The notes beneath the pieces are model-generated. The model did no database searches and was not told where the DNA came from. It saw only the letters and a program-made list of their open reading frames with translations. DNA of 46,621 nt, taken from the NCBI GenBank assembly GCA_016704655.1, contig JADIZR010000018.1:1-46621 (forward strand). Direction: 5' to 3'. Shown piece by piece: positions 16,881 through 26,601 of the stretch. Every line of letters begins with the position of its first letter. The stretch's first letter is position 1. The position numbers and the translations under genes were made by a program. Origin of the DNA: Pseudomonadota bacterium (GTDB taxonomy: Bacteria; Pseudomonadota; Gammaproteobacteria; Steroidobacterales; Steroidobacteraceae).

Positions 16881-19800
16881 ATGAGCGTACAGCAACCGAT
16901 TTCCTCAGCGACGGATGCCATCGACGGCGTCCGCGAGGACCAGCCCGTACGCCTGGGTCCACCCGCCAGGCAGGGTCTCTACGACCCGCGCTACGAGCAC
17001 GACGCCTGCGGTCAGGGGTTCGTCGTCAACATCAAGGGTCACAAGTCGCACCGCGTGCTGGAGCAGGCCATCCAGGTACTGAAGAACCTGGACCACCGCG
17101 GGGCCTGCGGCTGCGAAATCAACACGGGCGACGGCGCCGGCGTCCTGCTGCAGATGCCGCACGCGTTCAACGAGGAAATGTGCCGCAAGGCGCGGTTCCA
17201 GCTGCCAGCCGCAGGTCTTTACGGCAGCGGCATCATTTTCCTGCCGCGCAACCCGACCGTGCGCCGGCAGGTCGAGCAGAAGTTCGAGCAGGTCGTGCAG
17301 TCCGAAGGCCTGGCCGTGCTCGGCTGGCGCACCGTGCCGACCAACAACGGCATGCTCGGCGAGACCGCGCGTTCCTGCGAGCCGTTCATGCGGCAGGTCT
17401 TCATCGCCCGCAGTCCCGACATCGCCGACGACCTGTCGTTCGAGCGCAAGCTCTACGTGATCCGCAAGCGCGCCTACAACGAAATCCGCACCTCGACGCT
17501 CGCGGGCGCCGAGTACTGGTACATCGTGAGCCTCTCGGCGCGCACGATCGTCTACAAGGGCATGCTGCTCACCACCCAGCTCGACCAGTACTTCACCGAC
17601 CTGCACAACCCGCTGCTGGAAACCGCGCTGGCACTGGTCCATTCGCGCTTCAGCACCAACACGTTCCCGAGCTGGGATCGCGCGCATCCCTACCGCTACA
17701 TCGCGCACAACGGCGAGATCAACACGGTCCGCGGTAACGCCAACTGGATGCACGCGCGCGAGGCCCGCTTCGAGGCCGAGGCGTTCGGCGACGACATCAA
17801 GAAGATCCGGCCGATCATCAACCCCAACGGCAGCGACTCGGCCATGTTCGACAACACGCTCGAACTGCTCTACCTGGCCGGCCGCCCGTTGGCCCACTCG
17901 ATGATGATGATGATCCCCGAGCCGTGGTCGAACCACGAGTCGATGGACGACGAGAAGCGCGCCTTCTACCAGTACCACTCGAGCCTGATGGAGCCGTGGG
18001 ACGGTCCCGCCTCGATCTCGTTCACGGACGGCACGCAGATCGGCGCCGTGCTCGACCGCAATGGCCTGCGCCCGGGCCGCTACTACGTGACGAAGGACGA
18101 TCTCGTCATCCTGGCGTCAGAAGCAGGCGTGCTCGACGTGCCGCCGGAAGACGTCGTCCGCAAGGGCCGGCTGCAGCCCGGCAAGATGTTCCTGGTCGAC
18201 ACCGCTCAGGGCCGCATCGTCGAGGACGAAGAAATCAAGCGCACGCTGGCCGCGGCCCGCCCGTACCGCGAGTGGCTCGACGCATACCAGATCCACGTCG
18301 ACGACCTGCCGCAGCCGCCCGAACTCCCGCAGCCCGACCCCGACTCACTGCTGCAGCGCCAGATCGCCTTCGGCTACACGTTCGAGGACCAGCGCATCGT
18401 CCTGACGCCGATGGCGCGCGACGGCATCGAGGCCGTGGGTTCGATGGGCAACGACACGCCACTGGCCGTGCTCTCGGCCAGGCCGCGCCTGCTGTACGAC
18501 TACTTCAAGCAGCTGTTCGCGCAGGTCACCAATCCGCCGATCGACTGCATCCGCGAGGAGATCGTCACCTCGGCCGAGACGCGCCTGGGCTCCGAAGGCA
18601 ACCTGCTGAACCCGCAGCCGGCGGACTGCCGCCGCCTCGAGCTCAAGTATCCGATCGTCACCAACGAAGAGTTCGCGCGTATCCGCCGCATGGACCTGCC
18701 GGGCCTGCGCATCGGCGTGCTGCCGATCCTGTTCCGCGTGAGCCGCGGCGAGAAAGGTCTCGTGAAGTCGATGGAAGAGCTGCGCCTGATGGCACGGCGC
18801 CTGATCGAGGAAGAGGAAGTCAACGTCATCGTCCTGAGCGACCGCGGGGTCAACAAGGATTTCGCGCCGATCCCGGCGCTGATGGCGGTGGCGGGCCTGC
18901 ATCACTACCTGATCCGCGAAGGCCTGCGCACGCGCGCGAGCCTCGTGCTCGAGACCGGCGAAGCGCGCGAAGTGCATCACTTCGCGCTGCTGATCGGCTA
19001 CGGGGTGAGCGCGATCAACCCGTACCTGGCCTTCGAAACCATCGATCACATGATCCACCAGGGCCTGCTGAACCACATCGACCACAGGACGGCCTGCAGG
19101 AACTTCGTCAAGGCCGCGTCCAAGGGCGTGATCAAGGTCGCCTCGAAGATGGGGATCTCGTCGCTGCAGAGTTATCGCGGCGCGCAGGTGTTCGAGGCAC
19201 TCGGCCTGCGCCAGGACGTGATCGACGAATACTTCAGCTGGACCGCATCGCGCGTCGGCGGCATCGGCACGGACGTGATCGCGCAGGAGGTCCTGCTGCG
19301 GCACAACGCCGCATTCCCGGACCGTCCCGCCGCGGATCGCCACACGCTGCCGGTGGGCGGCCAGTACCAGTGGCGCGCCGAGGGCGAGCACCACCTGTTC
19401 AACCCCGAGAGCATCCACCGTCTGCAGAAGTCGGTGCGCACCGGCAGCTTCGAGACGTTCAAGACGTACTCGTCGCTGATCAACGACCAGGCCACCCAGC
19501 TTTGCACGCTGCGCGGCCTGCTCGACTTCAAGCCGTCGGAGGCCGTGCCGATCGACGAAGTGGAGCCGATCGAAACCCTGATGCAGCGTTTCAAGACCGG
19601 CGCGATGTCCTACGGCTCGATCAGCAAGGAAGCGCACGAGACGCTCGCGATCGCGATGAATCGCATCGGCGGCAAGAGCAACACGGGCGAAGGCGGCGAA
19701 GATCCGGAGCGCTACGTGCCGCTGCCGAACGGCGATTCCAAGTGCTCGGCCATCAAGCAGGTTGCCTCGGGCCGCTTCGGCGTGACGAGCGAGTACCTGG

Positions 19801-21545
19801 TCAGCGCGAGGGAGATCCAGATCAAGATGGCGCAGGGCGCGAAGCCCGGCGAGGGCGGACAGCTGCCCGGCACCAAGGTGTACCCGTCGATCGCCAAGAC
19901 TCGCCACACGACCGCGGGCGTCGGCCTGATCTCCCCGCCGCCGCACCACGACATCTATTCGATCGAGGACCTCGCGGAACTCATCCACGACCTCAAGAAC
20001 GCCAACCGCCGTGCGCGCATCAGCGTGAAACTGGTGGCCGAGGTCGGCGTGGGCACGATCGCGGCCGGCGTCGCGAAGGCTCACGCGGACGTGGTGCTGA
20101 TCAGCGGCTACGACGGCGGTACCGGCGCATCGCCGCAGACGTCGATCACGCATGCGGGCCTGCCGTGGGAACTCGGCCTGGCCGAGGCGCACCAGACGCT
20201 GGTGCTCAACAACCTGCGCAGCCGCATCGCGGTCGAGACCGACGGCCAGCTGAAGACCGGACGCGACGTCGCCATCGCGGCGCTGCTGGGAGCCGAGGAA
20301 TTCGGCTTTGCCACCGCGCCGCTCGTGGCGACGGGGTGCATCATGATGCGCGTCTGTCACCTGAACACCTGCCCCGCGGGTGTCGCGACCCAGGATCCGC
20401 GACTGCGCGAGAAATTCAAGGGCAAGCCCGAGCACGTCGTCCACTTCATGCAGTTCATCGCACAGGAACTGCGCGAGATCATGGCGCAGCTCGGTTTCCG
20501 CACGCTAGAGGAAATGGTCGGCCGCGTCGACAAGCTCGAAGCGCGCCGGGCCGTGCAGCACTGGAAGGCGAAGGGCATCGACCTCTCGACCCTCCTCTAC
20601 TCGCCCGAAGTCGACCCGGACTGGGGCCGGTTCCAGCAGGACGAGCAGGACCACGGCATCGAACGCTCGCTCGACATGACGGTGCTGATGGACATGTGCC
20701 AGCCTGCGATCGAGCGCGGTGAGGACGTCGTCGCCGAGCTGCCGATCCGCAACGTCAACCGCGTGACCGGCACCATCGTCGGCAGCGAGATCACACGTCG
20801 GCACGGCGCCAGGGGCTTGCCGGGAGACACGATCCGCCTGCACTTCCGCGGCTCCGCCGGCCAGAGCTTCGGCGCGTTCATCCCGCGGGGCATGAGCCTG
20901 TCGCTCGAGGGTGATGCGAACGATTATGTCGGCAAGGGCCTCTCCGGCGGCAAGATCGCGGTGTTCCCACCGATCGGCTCGAAGTTCCCGGCCGAGGACA
21001 ACATCATCATCGGCAACGTGGCGCTGTACGGCGCCACCAGTGGCGAGGCCTACATCCGCGGCATGGCGGGCGAACGCTTCTGCGTGCGCAACAGCGGTGC
21101 AAATGCCGTCGTCGAAGGCGTGGGTGACCATGGCTGCGAGTACATGACGGGCGGCCGCGTGGTCGTGCTCGGAGCAACCGGACGCAACTTCGGCGCCGGC
21201 ATGTCGGGCGGCATCGCTTACGTACTCGACGAGCACGGCACGTTCGGTGCGCACGTGAACTCGCAGATGGTCAACGTCGAGCAGCTCACCGACGCAACCG
21301 AGATCACCGACGTGCGGCGCATGATCGAGCGTCACCTGGACCACACGTCTAGCGACCGCGCGCGGCTCGTGCTCGACGGCTGGGACGACATGGTGCCGAA
21401 GCTCGTGAAGGTCATCCCGAAGGACTACCAGCGCATGCTGGCGGCCATCGCGCGCGCCGAGGAACAGGGGCTCGTCGGCGACGAGGCGATCATGGTGGCC
21501 TTCGAGCAGAACGCCCGCGACCTCGCGCGCGTCGGCGGCAACTGA
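16881..21545 (+). CDS. gltB: Glutamate synthase (NADPH), large alpha subunit
   Basis: A 1554-residue protein, the usual length. Order of parts: a ~42-residue propeptide; a class II glutamine amidotransferase domain with the catalytic Cys at C43 (EHDACGQGF); a central domain; the FMN-binding (beta/alpha)8 synthase domain with the 3Fe-4S cysteines C1153, C1159 and C1164 (CIMMRVCHLNTC); and the C-terminal beta-helix GXGXG domain. The enzyme transfers the amide nitrogen of glutamine to 2-oxoglutarate, making two glutamates for ammonium assimilation. It is followed 13 bases later by gltD. The reading frame is intact over 4.7 kb, in contrast to the many broken genes elsewhere in the window. Confidence 0.98.
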   Translation: MSVQQPISSATDAIDGVREDQPVRLGPPARQGLYDPRYEHDACGQGFVVNIKGHKSHRVLEQAIQVLKNLDHRGACGCEINTGDGAGVLLQMPHAFNEEMCRKARFQLPAAGLYGSGIIFLPRNPTVRRQVEQKFEQVVQSEGLAVLGWRTVPTNNGMLGETARSCEPFMRQVFIARSPDIADDLSFERKLYVIRKRAYNEIRTSTLAGAEYWYIVSLSARTIVYKGMLLTTQLDQYFTDLHNPLLETALALVHSRFSTNTFPSWDRAHPYRYIAHNGEINTVRGNANWMHAREARFEAEAFGDDIKKIRPIINPNGSDSAMFDNTLELLYLAGRPLAHSMMMMIPEPWSNHESMDDEKRAFYQYHSSLMEPWDGPASISFTDGTQIGAVLDRNGLRPGRYYVTKDDLVILASEAGVLDVPPEDVVRKGRLQPGKMFLVDTAQGRIVEDEEIKRTLAAARPYREWLDAYQIHVDDLPQPPELPQPDPDSLLQRQIAFGYTFEDQRIVLTPMARDGIEAVGSMGNDTPLAVLSARPRLLYDYFKQLFAQVTNPPIDCIREEIVTSAETRLGSEGNLLNPQPADCRRLELKYPIVTNEEFARIRRMDLPGLRIGVLPILFRVSRGEKGLVKSMEELRLMARRLIEEEEVNVIVLSDRGVNKDFAPIPALMAVAGLHHYLIREGLRTRASLVLETGEAREVHHFALLIGYGVSAINPYLAFETIDHMIHQGLLNHIDHRTACRNFVKAASKGVIKVASKMGISSLQSYRGAQVFEALGLRQDVIDEYFSWTASRVGGIGTDVIAQEVLLRHNAAFPDRPAADRHTLPVGGQYQWRAEGEHHLFNPESIHRLQKSVRTGSFETFKTYSSLINDQATQLCTLRGLLDFKPSEAVPIDEVEPIETLMQRFKTGAMSYGSISKEAHETLAIAMNRIGGKSNTGEGGEDPERYVPLPNGDSKCSAIKQVASGRFGVTSEYLVSAREIQIKMAQGAKPGEGGQLPGTKVYPSIAKTRHTTAGVGLISPPPHHDIYSIEDLAELIHDLKNANRRARISVKLVAEVGVGTIAAGVAKAHADVVLISGYDGGTGASPQTSITHAGLPWELGLAEAHQTLVLNNLRSRIAVETDGQLKTGRDVAIAALLGAEEFGFATAPLVATGCIMMRVCHLNTCPAGVATQDPRLREKFKGKPEHVVHFMQFIAQELREIMAQLGFRTLEEMVGRVDKLEARRAVQHWKAKGIDLSTLLYSPEVDPDWGRFQQDEQDHGIERSLDMTVLMDMCQPAIERGEDVVAELPIRNVNRVTGTIVGSEITRRHGARGLPGDTIRLHFRGSAGQSFGAFIPRGMSLSLEGDANDYVGKGLSGGKIAVFPPIGSKFPAEDNIIIGNVALYGATSGEAYIRGMAGERFCVRNSGANAVVEGVGDHGCEYMTGGRVVVLGATGRNFGAGMSGGIAYVLDEHGTFGAHVNSQMVNVEQLTDATEITDVRRMIERHLDHTSSDRARLVLDGWDDMVPKLVKVIPKDYQRMLAAIARAEEQGLVGDEAIMVAFEQNARDLARVGGN

Positions 21546-21558
21546 GCGGAAGACGACC

Positions 21559-23031
21559 ATGGGCAAGCCAACCGGTTTCATCGAATACCTGCGCGAACTT
21601 CCTGTCGACCGCGCGCCACTCGAGCGCATTGGCGACTGGAACGAATTCCACCCGCACCTGGAGGAGAAGCGCCTCCGCCACCAGGGCGCCCGCTGCATGG
21701 ACTGCGGCGTGCCGTTCTGCCACACCGGCAAGCTGATCAGCGGCATGGCCGCCGGCTGCCCGGTCAACAACGTGATTCCCGAGTGGAACGACCTCGTCTA
21801 CCGCGGGCTGTGGCGCGAAGCGCTCGACCGCCTGCACATGACGAACAATTTCCCGGAATTCACCGGCCGCGTGTGCCCGGCGCCGTGCGAAGGCTCGTGC
21901 GTGCTCGGCATCAACGAACCGCCGGTCACGATCAAGAACATCGAGAACGAGATCATCGACCGGGGCTGGGACGAAGGCTGGGTGCTGCCGGAACCACCGC
22001 ATGCGCGCACCGGCAAGAAAGTCGCGGTGATCGGCTCGGGCCCGGCCGGGCTCGCAGCCGCTCAGCAGCTGAATCGCTCTGGCCATCTGGTCACGGTGCT
22101 CGAGCGCGAAGACCGTCCGGGCGGACTGCTGATGTACGGCATCCCGAACATGAAGCTCGACAAGAAGGCCGTCGTCGAGCGTCGGATCCAGTTGCTCGAA
22201 GCCGAGGGAATCAAGTTTCTCTGCAATGCAAACGTCGGTGAGAACGTCGAGGCGCAGCTGCTGCTGCGCGATTTCGACGCAACGGTCGTCTGCACGGGAG
22301 CGACGCAGCCGCGTGACCTGCCAGTCGCTGGCCGCGACCTGCGTGGCGTGCACTTCGCGATGGAATACCTCACGGCGAGCACGCGCGCGCTGCTCAACGG
22401 CGGCGCCGATCACAGTCCGATCCATGCGCGCGGCAAGGACGTCGTCGTCATCGGCGGCGGCGACACTGGCACCGACTGTGTCGGCACGGCCCTGCGGCAG
22501 GGCTGCAGGAGCGTCACGCAGATCGAGATCATGGCGCGCCCGCCGGTCGAGCGCGCCAGCGACAACCCGTGGCCGGAGTGGCCCAAGGTCTACAGGATGG
22601 ACTACGGCCAGGAAGAGGCCGCGGCCAGGCAGGGCGACGATCCGCGCGTGTACCTGACGACGGTCCGGAAATTCGCGGGTGGCGCCGGCGGCAACCTCGA
22701 GTCGATCGTGACCGTCGAAGTGAAGTGGCAGCGCAACGACAAGGGCGTGGTCGTGCCGGTCGAAGTGCCGGGCACCGAGCAAGTGCGGCCGGCGCAGCTC
22801 GCGCTGCTCGCGATGGGTTTCCTCGGTCCCGAGCAGTCGCTGCTGAAGGACATCGGCGTCGAGTGCGACGCACGCGGCAACGTCCAGGCCGAGTACGGCC
22901 GCTATGCGACGAGCGTCAAGGGCGTCTTCTCTGCGGGCGATTGCCGGCGCGGCCAGTCGCTGGTCGTGTGGGCGATCTACGAGGGACGCGGCGCGGCCGC
23001 GGCGTGCGACAGGTTCCTGTCGGGTAAGTAA
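21559..23031 (+). CDS. gltD: Glutamate synthase (NADPH), small beta subunit
   Basis: A 490-residue protein. The N-terminal domain has two 4Fe-4S clusters (CMDCGVPFC ... GCPVNN and CPAPCEGSC), then the FAD site GSGPAGLAAAQ and the NADPH site GGGDTGTDC. It passes electrons from NADPH to the alpha subunit for glutamate formation. The stop TAA overlaps the first two bases of a 34-bp hairpin that separates it from the convergent ppk2. The start ATG 21559 follows GGAAGACG. Confidence 0.97.
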   Translation: MGKPTGFIEYLRELPVDRAPLERIGDWNEFHPHLEEKRLRHQGARCMDCGVPFCHTGKLISGMAAGCPVNNVIPEWNDLVYRGLWREALDRLHMTNNFPEFTGRVCPAPCEGSCVLGINEPPVTIKNIENEIIDRGWDEGWVLPEPPHARTGKKVAVIGSGPAGLAAAQQLNRSGHLVTVLEREDRPGGLLMYGIPNMKLDKKAVVERRIQLLEAEGIKFLCNANVGENVEAQLLLRDFDATVVCTGATQPRDLPVAGRDLRGVHFAMEYLTASTRALLNGGADHSPIHARGKDVVVIGGGDTGTDCVGTALRQGCRSVTQIEIMARPPVERASDNPWPEWPKVYRMDYGQEEAAARQGDDPRVYLTTVRKFAGGAGGNLESIVTVEVKWQRNDKGVVVPVEVPGTEQVRPAQLALLAMGFLGPEQSLLKDIGVECDARGNVQAEYGRYATSVKGVFSAGDCRRGQSLVVWAIYEGRGAAAACDRFLSGK

Positions 23032-23116
23032 TAAGGTGCCGGTGTTACGGTTTCGGTTCGTGCTCGCGGTGGTCGATGCCGCGCACGAACCGAAACCGTA
23101 ACACCGGCACCTTATT
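23030..23116. terminator. Perfect 34-bp hairpin between gltD and ppk2, likely two-way terminator and REP-like repeat
   Basis: Arms 23030-23063 (begins aataaggtgccggtgttacg) and 23083-23116 are exact reverse complements over 34 bases with a 19-base loop. A tandem 13-bp repeat (cggcaccttattt at 23105-23117 and again at 23118-23130) extends to the ppk2 stop. The hairpin fills the space between two convergent genes, so it can end transcription from both sides. Its 'ataaggtgccgg' core resembles REP-type palindromes. Confidence 0.75.
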
Positions 23117-23129
23117 TCGGCACCTTATT

Positions 23130-24314
23130 TCAGACCATCGCTATCGTGTGCCGCTCGCCGCGCTCGTACACCACGTTGGCACGCCCGACCAGCAACGGAT
23201 CGATCGGCCCGATCAGGTCGCTGTCCTTGTTCGCATATGGCAACCGGTGCAGGATGTACCGCATCGCGTTCAGCCGCGCGCGTTTCTTGCAGTCCGACTT
23301 GATCACGGTCCACGGCGAATCGGCGGTATCGGTGTAGAAGAACATCGATTCCTTGGCCGTCGTGTACTCGTCCCACTTGTCGAGCGAGGCCAGGTCGATC
23401 GGGCTGAGTTTCCAGTGCTTGAGCGGGTGCGACTTGCGCTCCTTGAAGCGACGGCGCTGCTCCTTCCGGCTGACCGAAAACCAGAACTTGATCACGTGGA
23501 TGCCGCTGCGCACCAGGTTGCGCTCGAACTCCGGGCATTGCCGCATGAACTCGGCGTACTCGTCGTCGGTGCAGAACCCCATGACCCGCTCGACGCCCGC
23601 CCGGTTGTACCAGGAGCGGTCGAACAGGACGATCTCGCCGGCAGTCGGCAGTTGCGAGACGTAGCGCTGGAAGTACCATTGTCCGCGCTCGACTTCACTC
23701 GGCTTCTCCAGCGCGACGACGCGGGCGCCGCGGGGGTTCAGGTGCTCCATGAAGCGCTTGATCGTGCCGCCCTTGCCCGCTGCATCGCGCCCCTCGAACA
23801 GGATCACGACCCTGGCGCCGGTCTCCTTGACCCACGCCTGCAGTTTCAGCAACTCGACCTGCAGGCGGTACTTGTGCTGCTCATAGGTCTTGCGCGACAT
23901 CAGGTTGCGGTACGGGTAACCGCCGTCGCGCCACCCCTCGGCGAGCTCCGAGTCTTCGGTTGCACGACGCAGTGCGCGCCCTTCGTCGACGCGACGGAGC
24001 AGCAGCTTGCGCAGTGCGTCGACGTCGTCCGGAGAAGCTCCGTCGAGAATCGCCTCCAGCGACTCGCGAGCCGAAGCCGGACCCTCCTGCAACGCACGTT
24101 GCATGATGTCGCCGACGGCAAACGCCTTCGACTCGTGTGCCGCAGCGACGGCCTCGCTGACCGAGAAGCGCTCGATGCCATCCGCGGTCAGGTGCGGCGC
24201 GATGTCGCCCCTGGCGGCGGTGCGTGCCAGCGTCCGGGACGACCGGCTCGATTTCGGGCGGGACGCTTCCGCGCGGGGCTTGCTGCGGGTGGAAGTCGGC
24301 TTCTTGGGTTCCAT
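23130..24314 (-). CDS. ppk2: Polyphosphate kinase 2
   Basis: A 394-residue protein. A basic, low-complexity N-terminal ~40 residues and a linker precede the PPK2 core. The core has Walker A GRDAAGKGG (175-183), Walker B/lid FDRSWYNRAGVERVMG (232-247) and the conserved WKLSPID...W..Y, typical of class I single-domain PPK2. The enzyme transfers phosphate between polyphosphate and nucleoside diphosphates, usually regenerating ATP or GTP. It ends at the hairpin separating it from gltD and stands alone on the minus strand. The N-terminal extension of about 130 residues before PYRNLMSRKTYE is longer than in the shortest members. Confidence 0.95.
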   Translation of the reverse strand: MEPKKPTSTRSKPRAEASRPKSSRSSRTLARTAARGDIAPHLTADGIERFSVSEAVAAAHESKAFAVGDIMQRALQEGPASARESLEAILDGASPDDVDALRKLLLRRVDEGRALRRATEDSELAEGWRDGGYPYRNLMSRKTYEQHKYRLQVELLKLQAWVKETGARVVILFEGRDAAGKGGTIKRFMEHLNPRGARVVALEKPSEVERGQWYFQRYVSQLPTAGEIVLFDRSWYNRAGVERVMGFCTDDEYAEFMRQCPEFERNLVRSGIHVIKFWFSVSRKEQRRRFKERKSHPLKHWKLSPIDLASLDKWDEYTTAKESMFFYTDTADSPWTVIKSDCKKRARLNAMRYILHRLPYANKDSDLIGPIDPLLVGRANVVYERGERHTIAMV

Positions 24315-24408
24315 GACGGTGGCTGACCGGGAAGAAATGGCTGTGAACCGTGGTCTTTTAGACTAAACCGCGAAGCCCCCTGCTGCCAACGTGGAATCCG
24401 CTACTGCC

Positions 24409-25773
24409 TCAGAGCGGAGCGAACTGCGCCGTAAAATGGCGCAGCTGCGCCGGCTGCCGCTCGATCCGGAATCCTCGCAACTGCCTGCGGTGCGCCACGA
24501 TCTCCTCGAAGACCTCCACGACGTAGTCGGCATGCGACTGCGTGTAGACCCGGCGCGGCATCGCCAGGCGCACCAGCTCGGCGTCGGCCGGCGCCTCGGT
24601 TCCGTCAGGCCTGAGCCCGAACATCACGGTACCGATCTCGCAGGCCCGGATGCCGCCACGCTCGTACAGCGCGACCGCCAGCGCCTGGCCCGGATACTGC
24701 AGCGGCGGGATGTGCGGCAGGAACTGCTTCGCATCAACGAAGACCGCGTGTCCGCCGACCGGCTGGATGATCGGGACACCGAGCGCCAGGAGCTTTTCGC
24801 CAATGTATTCGTTGGTGCGCACGCGATAGCGCAGGTACTGCTCGTCGACGATCTCGCGCAGCCCGACGGCGATCGCGTCGAGGTCGCGGCCGGCCAGGCC
24901 GCCATAGGTGGGAAACCCTTCGGTCAGGATAAGCCGGTTGCGCGCCGCCACCGCCAGCGCGTCGTCGTTCAAGGCGAGCCAGCCGCCGATGTTGGCGAAC
25001 GCATCCTTCTTCGCGCTCATGGTCATGCCGTCCGCGGCGGCGAACACGTCGCGCACGATGTCGGTGACCGGCCGCGCCGCCTGGCCCGGCTCGCGGCACT
25101 TGATGAACCAGGCGTTCTCAGCGAAGCGGCAGGCGTCGATGAAGAGTGACTTGCCGTGGCGGTGCGCCACCTCGGCCACGGCCCGAACGTTCTCCAGGCT
25201 GACGGGCTGGCCGCCGCCCGCATTGTTGGTGAGTGTCAGCATCACCAGGGGCACGCGATCCGCAGAACTGGCGAGCAGGTCCTCGAGCCGGGCCACGTCC
25301 ATGTTGCCCTTGAACGGGTGCTGGTTCGACGGGTCATTGGCTTCGGCGATGACCAAATCCACGGCCGCGGCGCCGGTCGCCTCGATGTTGCCGCGCGTCG
25401 TGTCGAAGTGCGTGTTCGATGGCACGATCCTGCCGGGACCGCCGACGATCGAGAACAGGATCGCTTCCGCCGCACGCCCCTGGTGCGTCGGAATGATGTG
25501 ACGGTACGGCATCAACTCGCGCACCGCGGCTTCGAAGCGATAGTAGGACGGTGAGCCAGCGTAGGACTCGTCCCCGCGCATGACCGCGGCCCACTGTTCC
25601 GCACTCATGGCGCTGGTGCCTGAATCGGTCAACAGGTCGATGATCACGTCGTCCGAATGGATCGCGAACAGGTTCCAGTGCGCACGGTGCAGCAACTCGA
25701 CGCGTTCGTCCCGTGTCGTGAGCCGGATCGGCTCGACGGTCTTGATGCGAAAGGGCTCGATGATTGTCTTCAT
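24409..25773 (-). CDS. tnaA: Tryptophanase-type beta-eliminating lyase (PLP)
   Basis: A 454-residue member of the tryptophanase/tyrosine phenol-lyase family. The PLP lysine is in TMSAKKDAFANIGGW (K256), with IPTHQGRAAE and NNAGGGQPVS conserved. Two positions that separate the subfamilies favour tryptophanase: Asp in HFDTTRG (D124), where tyrosine phenol-lyase has Thr, and Ile in CEIG (about residue 380), where the phenol-lyase has Arg. It would cleave tryptophan to indole, pyruvate and ammonia. There is no tnaC leader peptide and no tryptophan permease alongside. The start ATG 25773 follows a GGGAT sequence. Substrate preference remains an inference from these residues. Confidence 0.85.
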   Translation of the reverse strand: MKTIIEPFRIKTVEPIRLTTRDERVELLHRAHWNLFAIHSDDVIIDLLTDSGTSAMSAEQWAAVMRGDESYAGSPSYYRFEAAVRELMPYRHIIPTHQGRAAEAILFSIVGGPGRIVPSNTHFDTTRGNIEATGAAAVDLVIAEANDPSNQHPFKGNMDVARLEDLLASSADRVPLVMLTLTNNAGGGQPVSLENVRAVAEVAHRHGKSLFIDACRFAENAWFIKCREPGQAARPVTDIVRDVFAAADGMTMSAKKDAFANIGGWLALNDDALAVAARNRLILTEGFPTYGGLAGRDLDAIAVGLREIVDEQYLRYRVRTNEYIGEKLLALGVPIIQPVGGHAVFVDAKQFLPHIPPLQYPGQALAVALYERGGIRACEIGTVMFGLRPDGTEAPADAELVRLAMPRRVYTQSHADYVVEVFEEIVAHRRQLRGFRIERQPAQLRHFTAQFAPL

Positions 25774-25889
25774 GGGTATCCCGGCCGGCGGGCGAGCCTA
25801 CGGCGTTGGCTGCCGGCGCGAAATCGGGGACAACCGCAAGCGGCCCCAGTAAGATCGCGCGCTTCCCATCCCGCCCCGAGGCACTGCTC

Positions 25890-26588
25890 ATGCGACTGAT
25901 TCCCACTTGCGCCACACTTCTCCTGGCCTCCATGCTCGCCACGCCGGTGCTGGCCGCCGAGCCCGCCATGGACGAAGCCGCGCGCATGCAGTACGCGCTG
26001 GGGTATCAGCTCGGGCGCGACCTGGGCGCCATCGAGCCGCGCCCGCAGGACCTGCTGAAGGGCGTCGAAGACGGCCGCACCGGCGGCAAGGCGCAGCTCT
26101 CGGAAGAGGAAATGGGCGCCGCGCTTGCGGCTCTGCAGCAGAAAGTTGGCGCGCAGCGCGAAAAAGACCAGGCAGCGGCGAGCGAGAAGGCGGCCACCGG
26201 AGGCAAGGCCTACCTCGCCGCGAACGCGACGAAGCCCGGCGTGACGACGACGGCCAGCGGCCTGCAGTACCAGATCCTTACGGCGGGCACCGGTAAGACG
26301 CCGGCCGCAACTGACACCGTCACCGTGCATTACAAGGGCACGCTCGTCGATGGCACCGAGTTCGACAGCTCGTACAAGCGCGGCCAGCCAGCGACGTTCC
26401 CCGTCGCGGGTGTGATCCCCGGCTGGACCGAGGCACTGCAGCTGATGAAGGTCGGCACCAAGGCCCAGCTCGTCATCCCGCCGGAACTCGCGTACGGGTC
26501 GAACGGCCCGCTCGCGAACCAGGTGCTGCTGTTCGACGTCGAGCTGCTCGGCACCATGGCCACCCCCGTGGAAGAAAAGGGCAAGTAG
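25890..26588 (+). CDS. FKBP-type peptidyl-prolyl isomerase, periplasmic (FklB/FkpA/Mip-like)
   Basis: A 232-residue protein: signal peptide (LIPTCATLLLASMLATPVLA), an N-terminal helical dimerisation domain (MQYALGYQLGRDLG ... EEEMGAALAALQQKVGAQREKDQA), and a C-terminal FKBP domain (GLQYQILTAGTGKTP, VHYKGTLVDGTEFDSSYKRGQPATFPVAGVIPGWTEALQLMKVG, IPPELAYGS). It should assist folding of envelope proteins by proline isomerisation. ATG 25890 is used because the signal peptide starts there; the open frame continues upstream to 25764 without a sensible leader. It is divergent from the tryptophanase gene, and its stop lies 13 bases before the next hydrolase. Confidence 0.95.
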   Translation: MRLIPTCATLLLASMLATPVLAAEPAMDEAARMQYALGYQLGRDLGAIEPRPQDLLKGVEDGRTGGKAQLSEEEMGAALAALQQKVGAQREKDQAAASEKAATGGKAYLAANATKPGVTTTASGLQYQILTAGTGKTPAATDTVTVHYKGTLVDGTEFDSSYKRGQPATFPVAGVIPGWTEALQLMKVGTKAQLVIPPELAYGSNGPLANQVLLFDVELLGTMATPVEEKGK

Positions 26589-26601
26589 CAAGCGGCCAGA
26601 G

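Noticed and set aside
18345..20444. 699-codon open frame antisense to gltB
   Set aside because: Same cause; no domain, no start signal.
17924..20722. 932-codon open frame overlapping gltB in another frame
   Set aside because: Arg/Pro/Ala-rich shadow of gltB; the true frame is unambiguous from the conserved domains and cluster cysteines.
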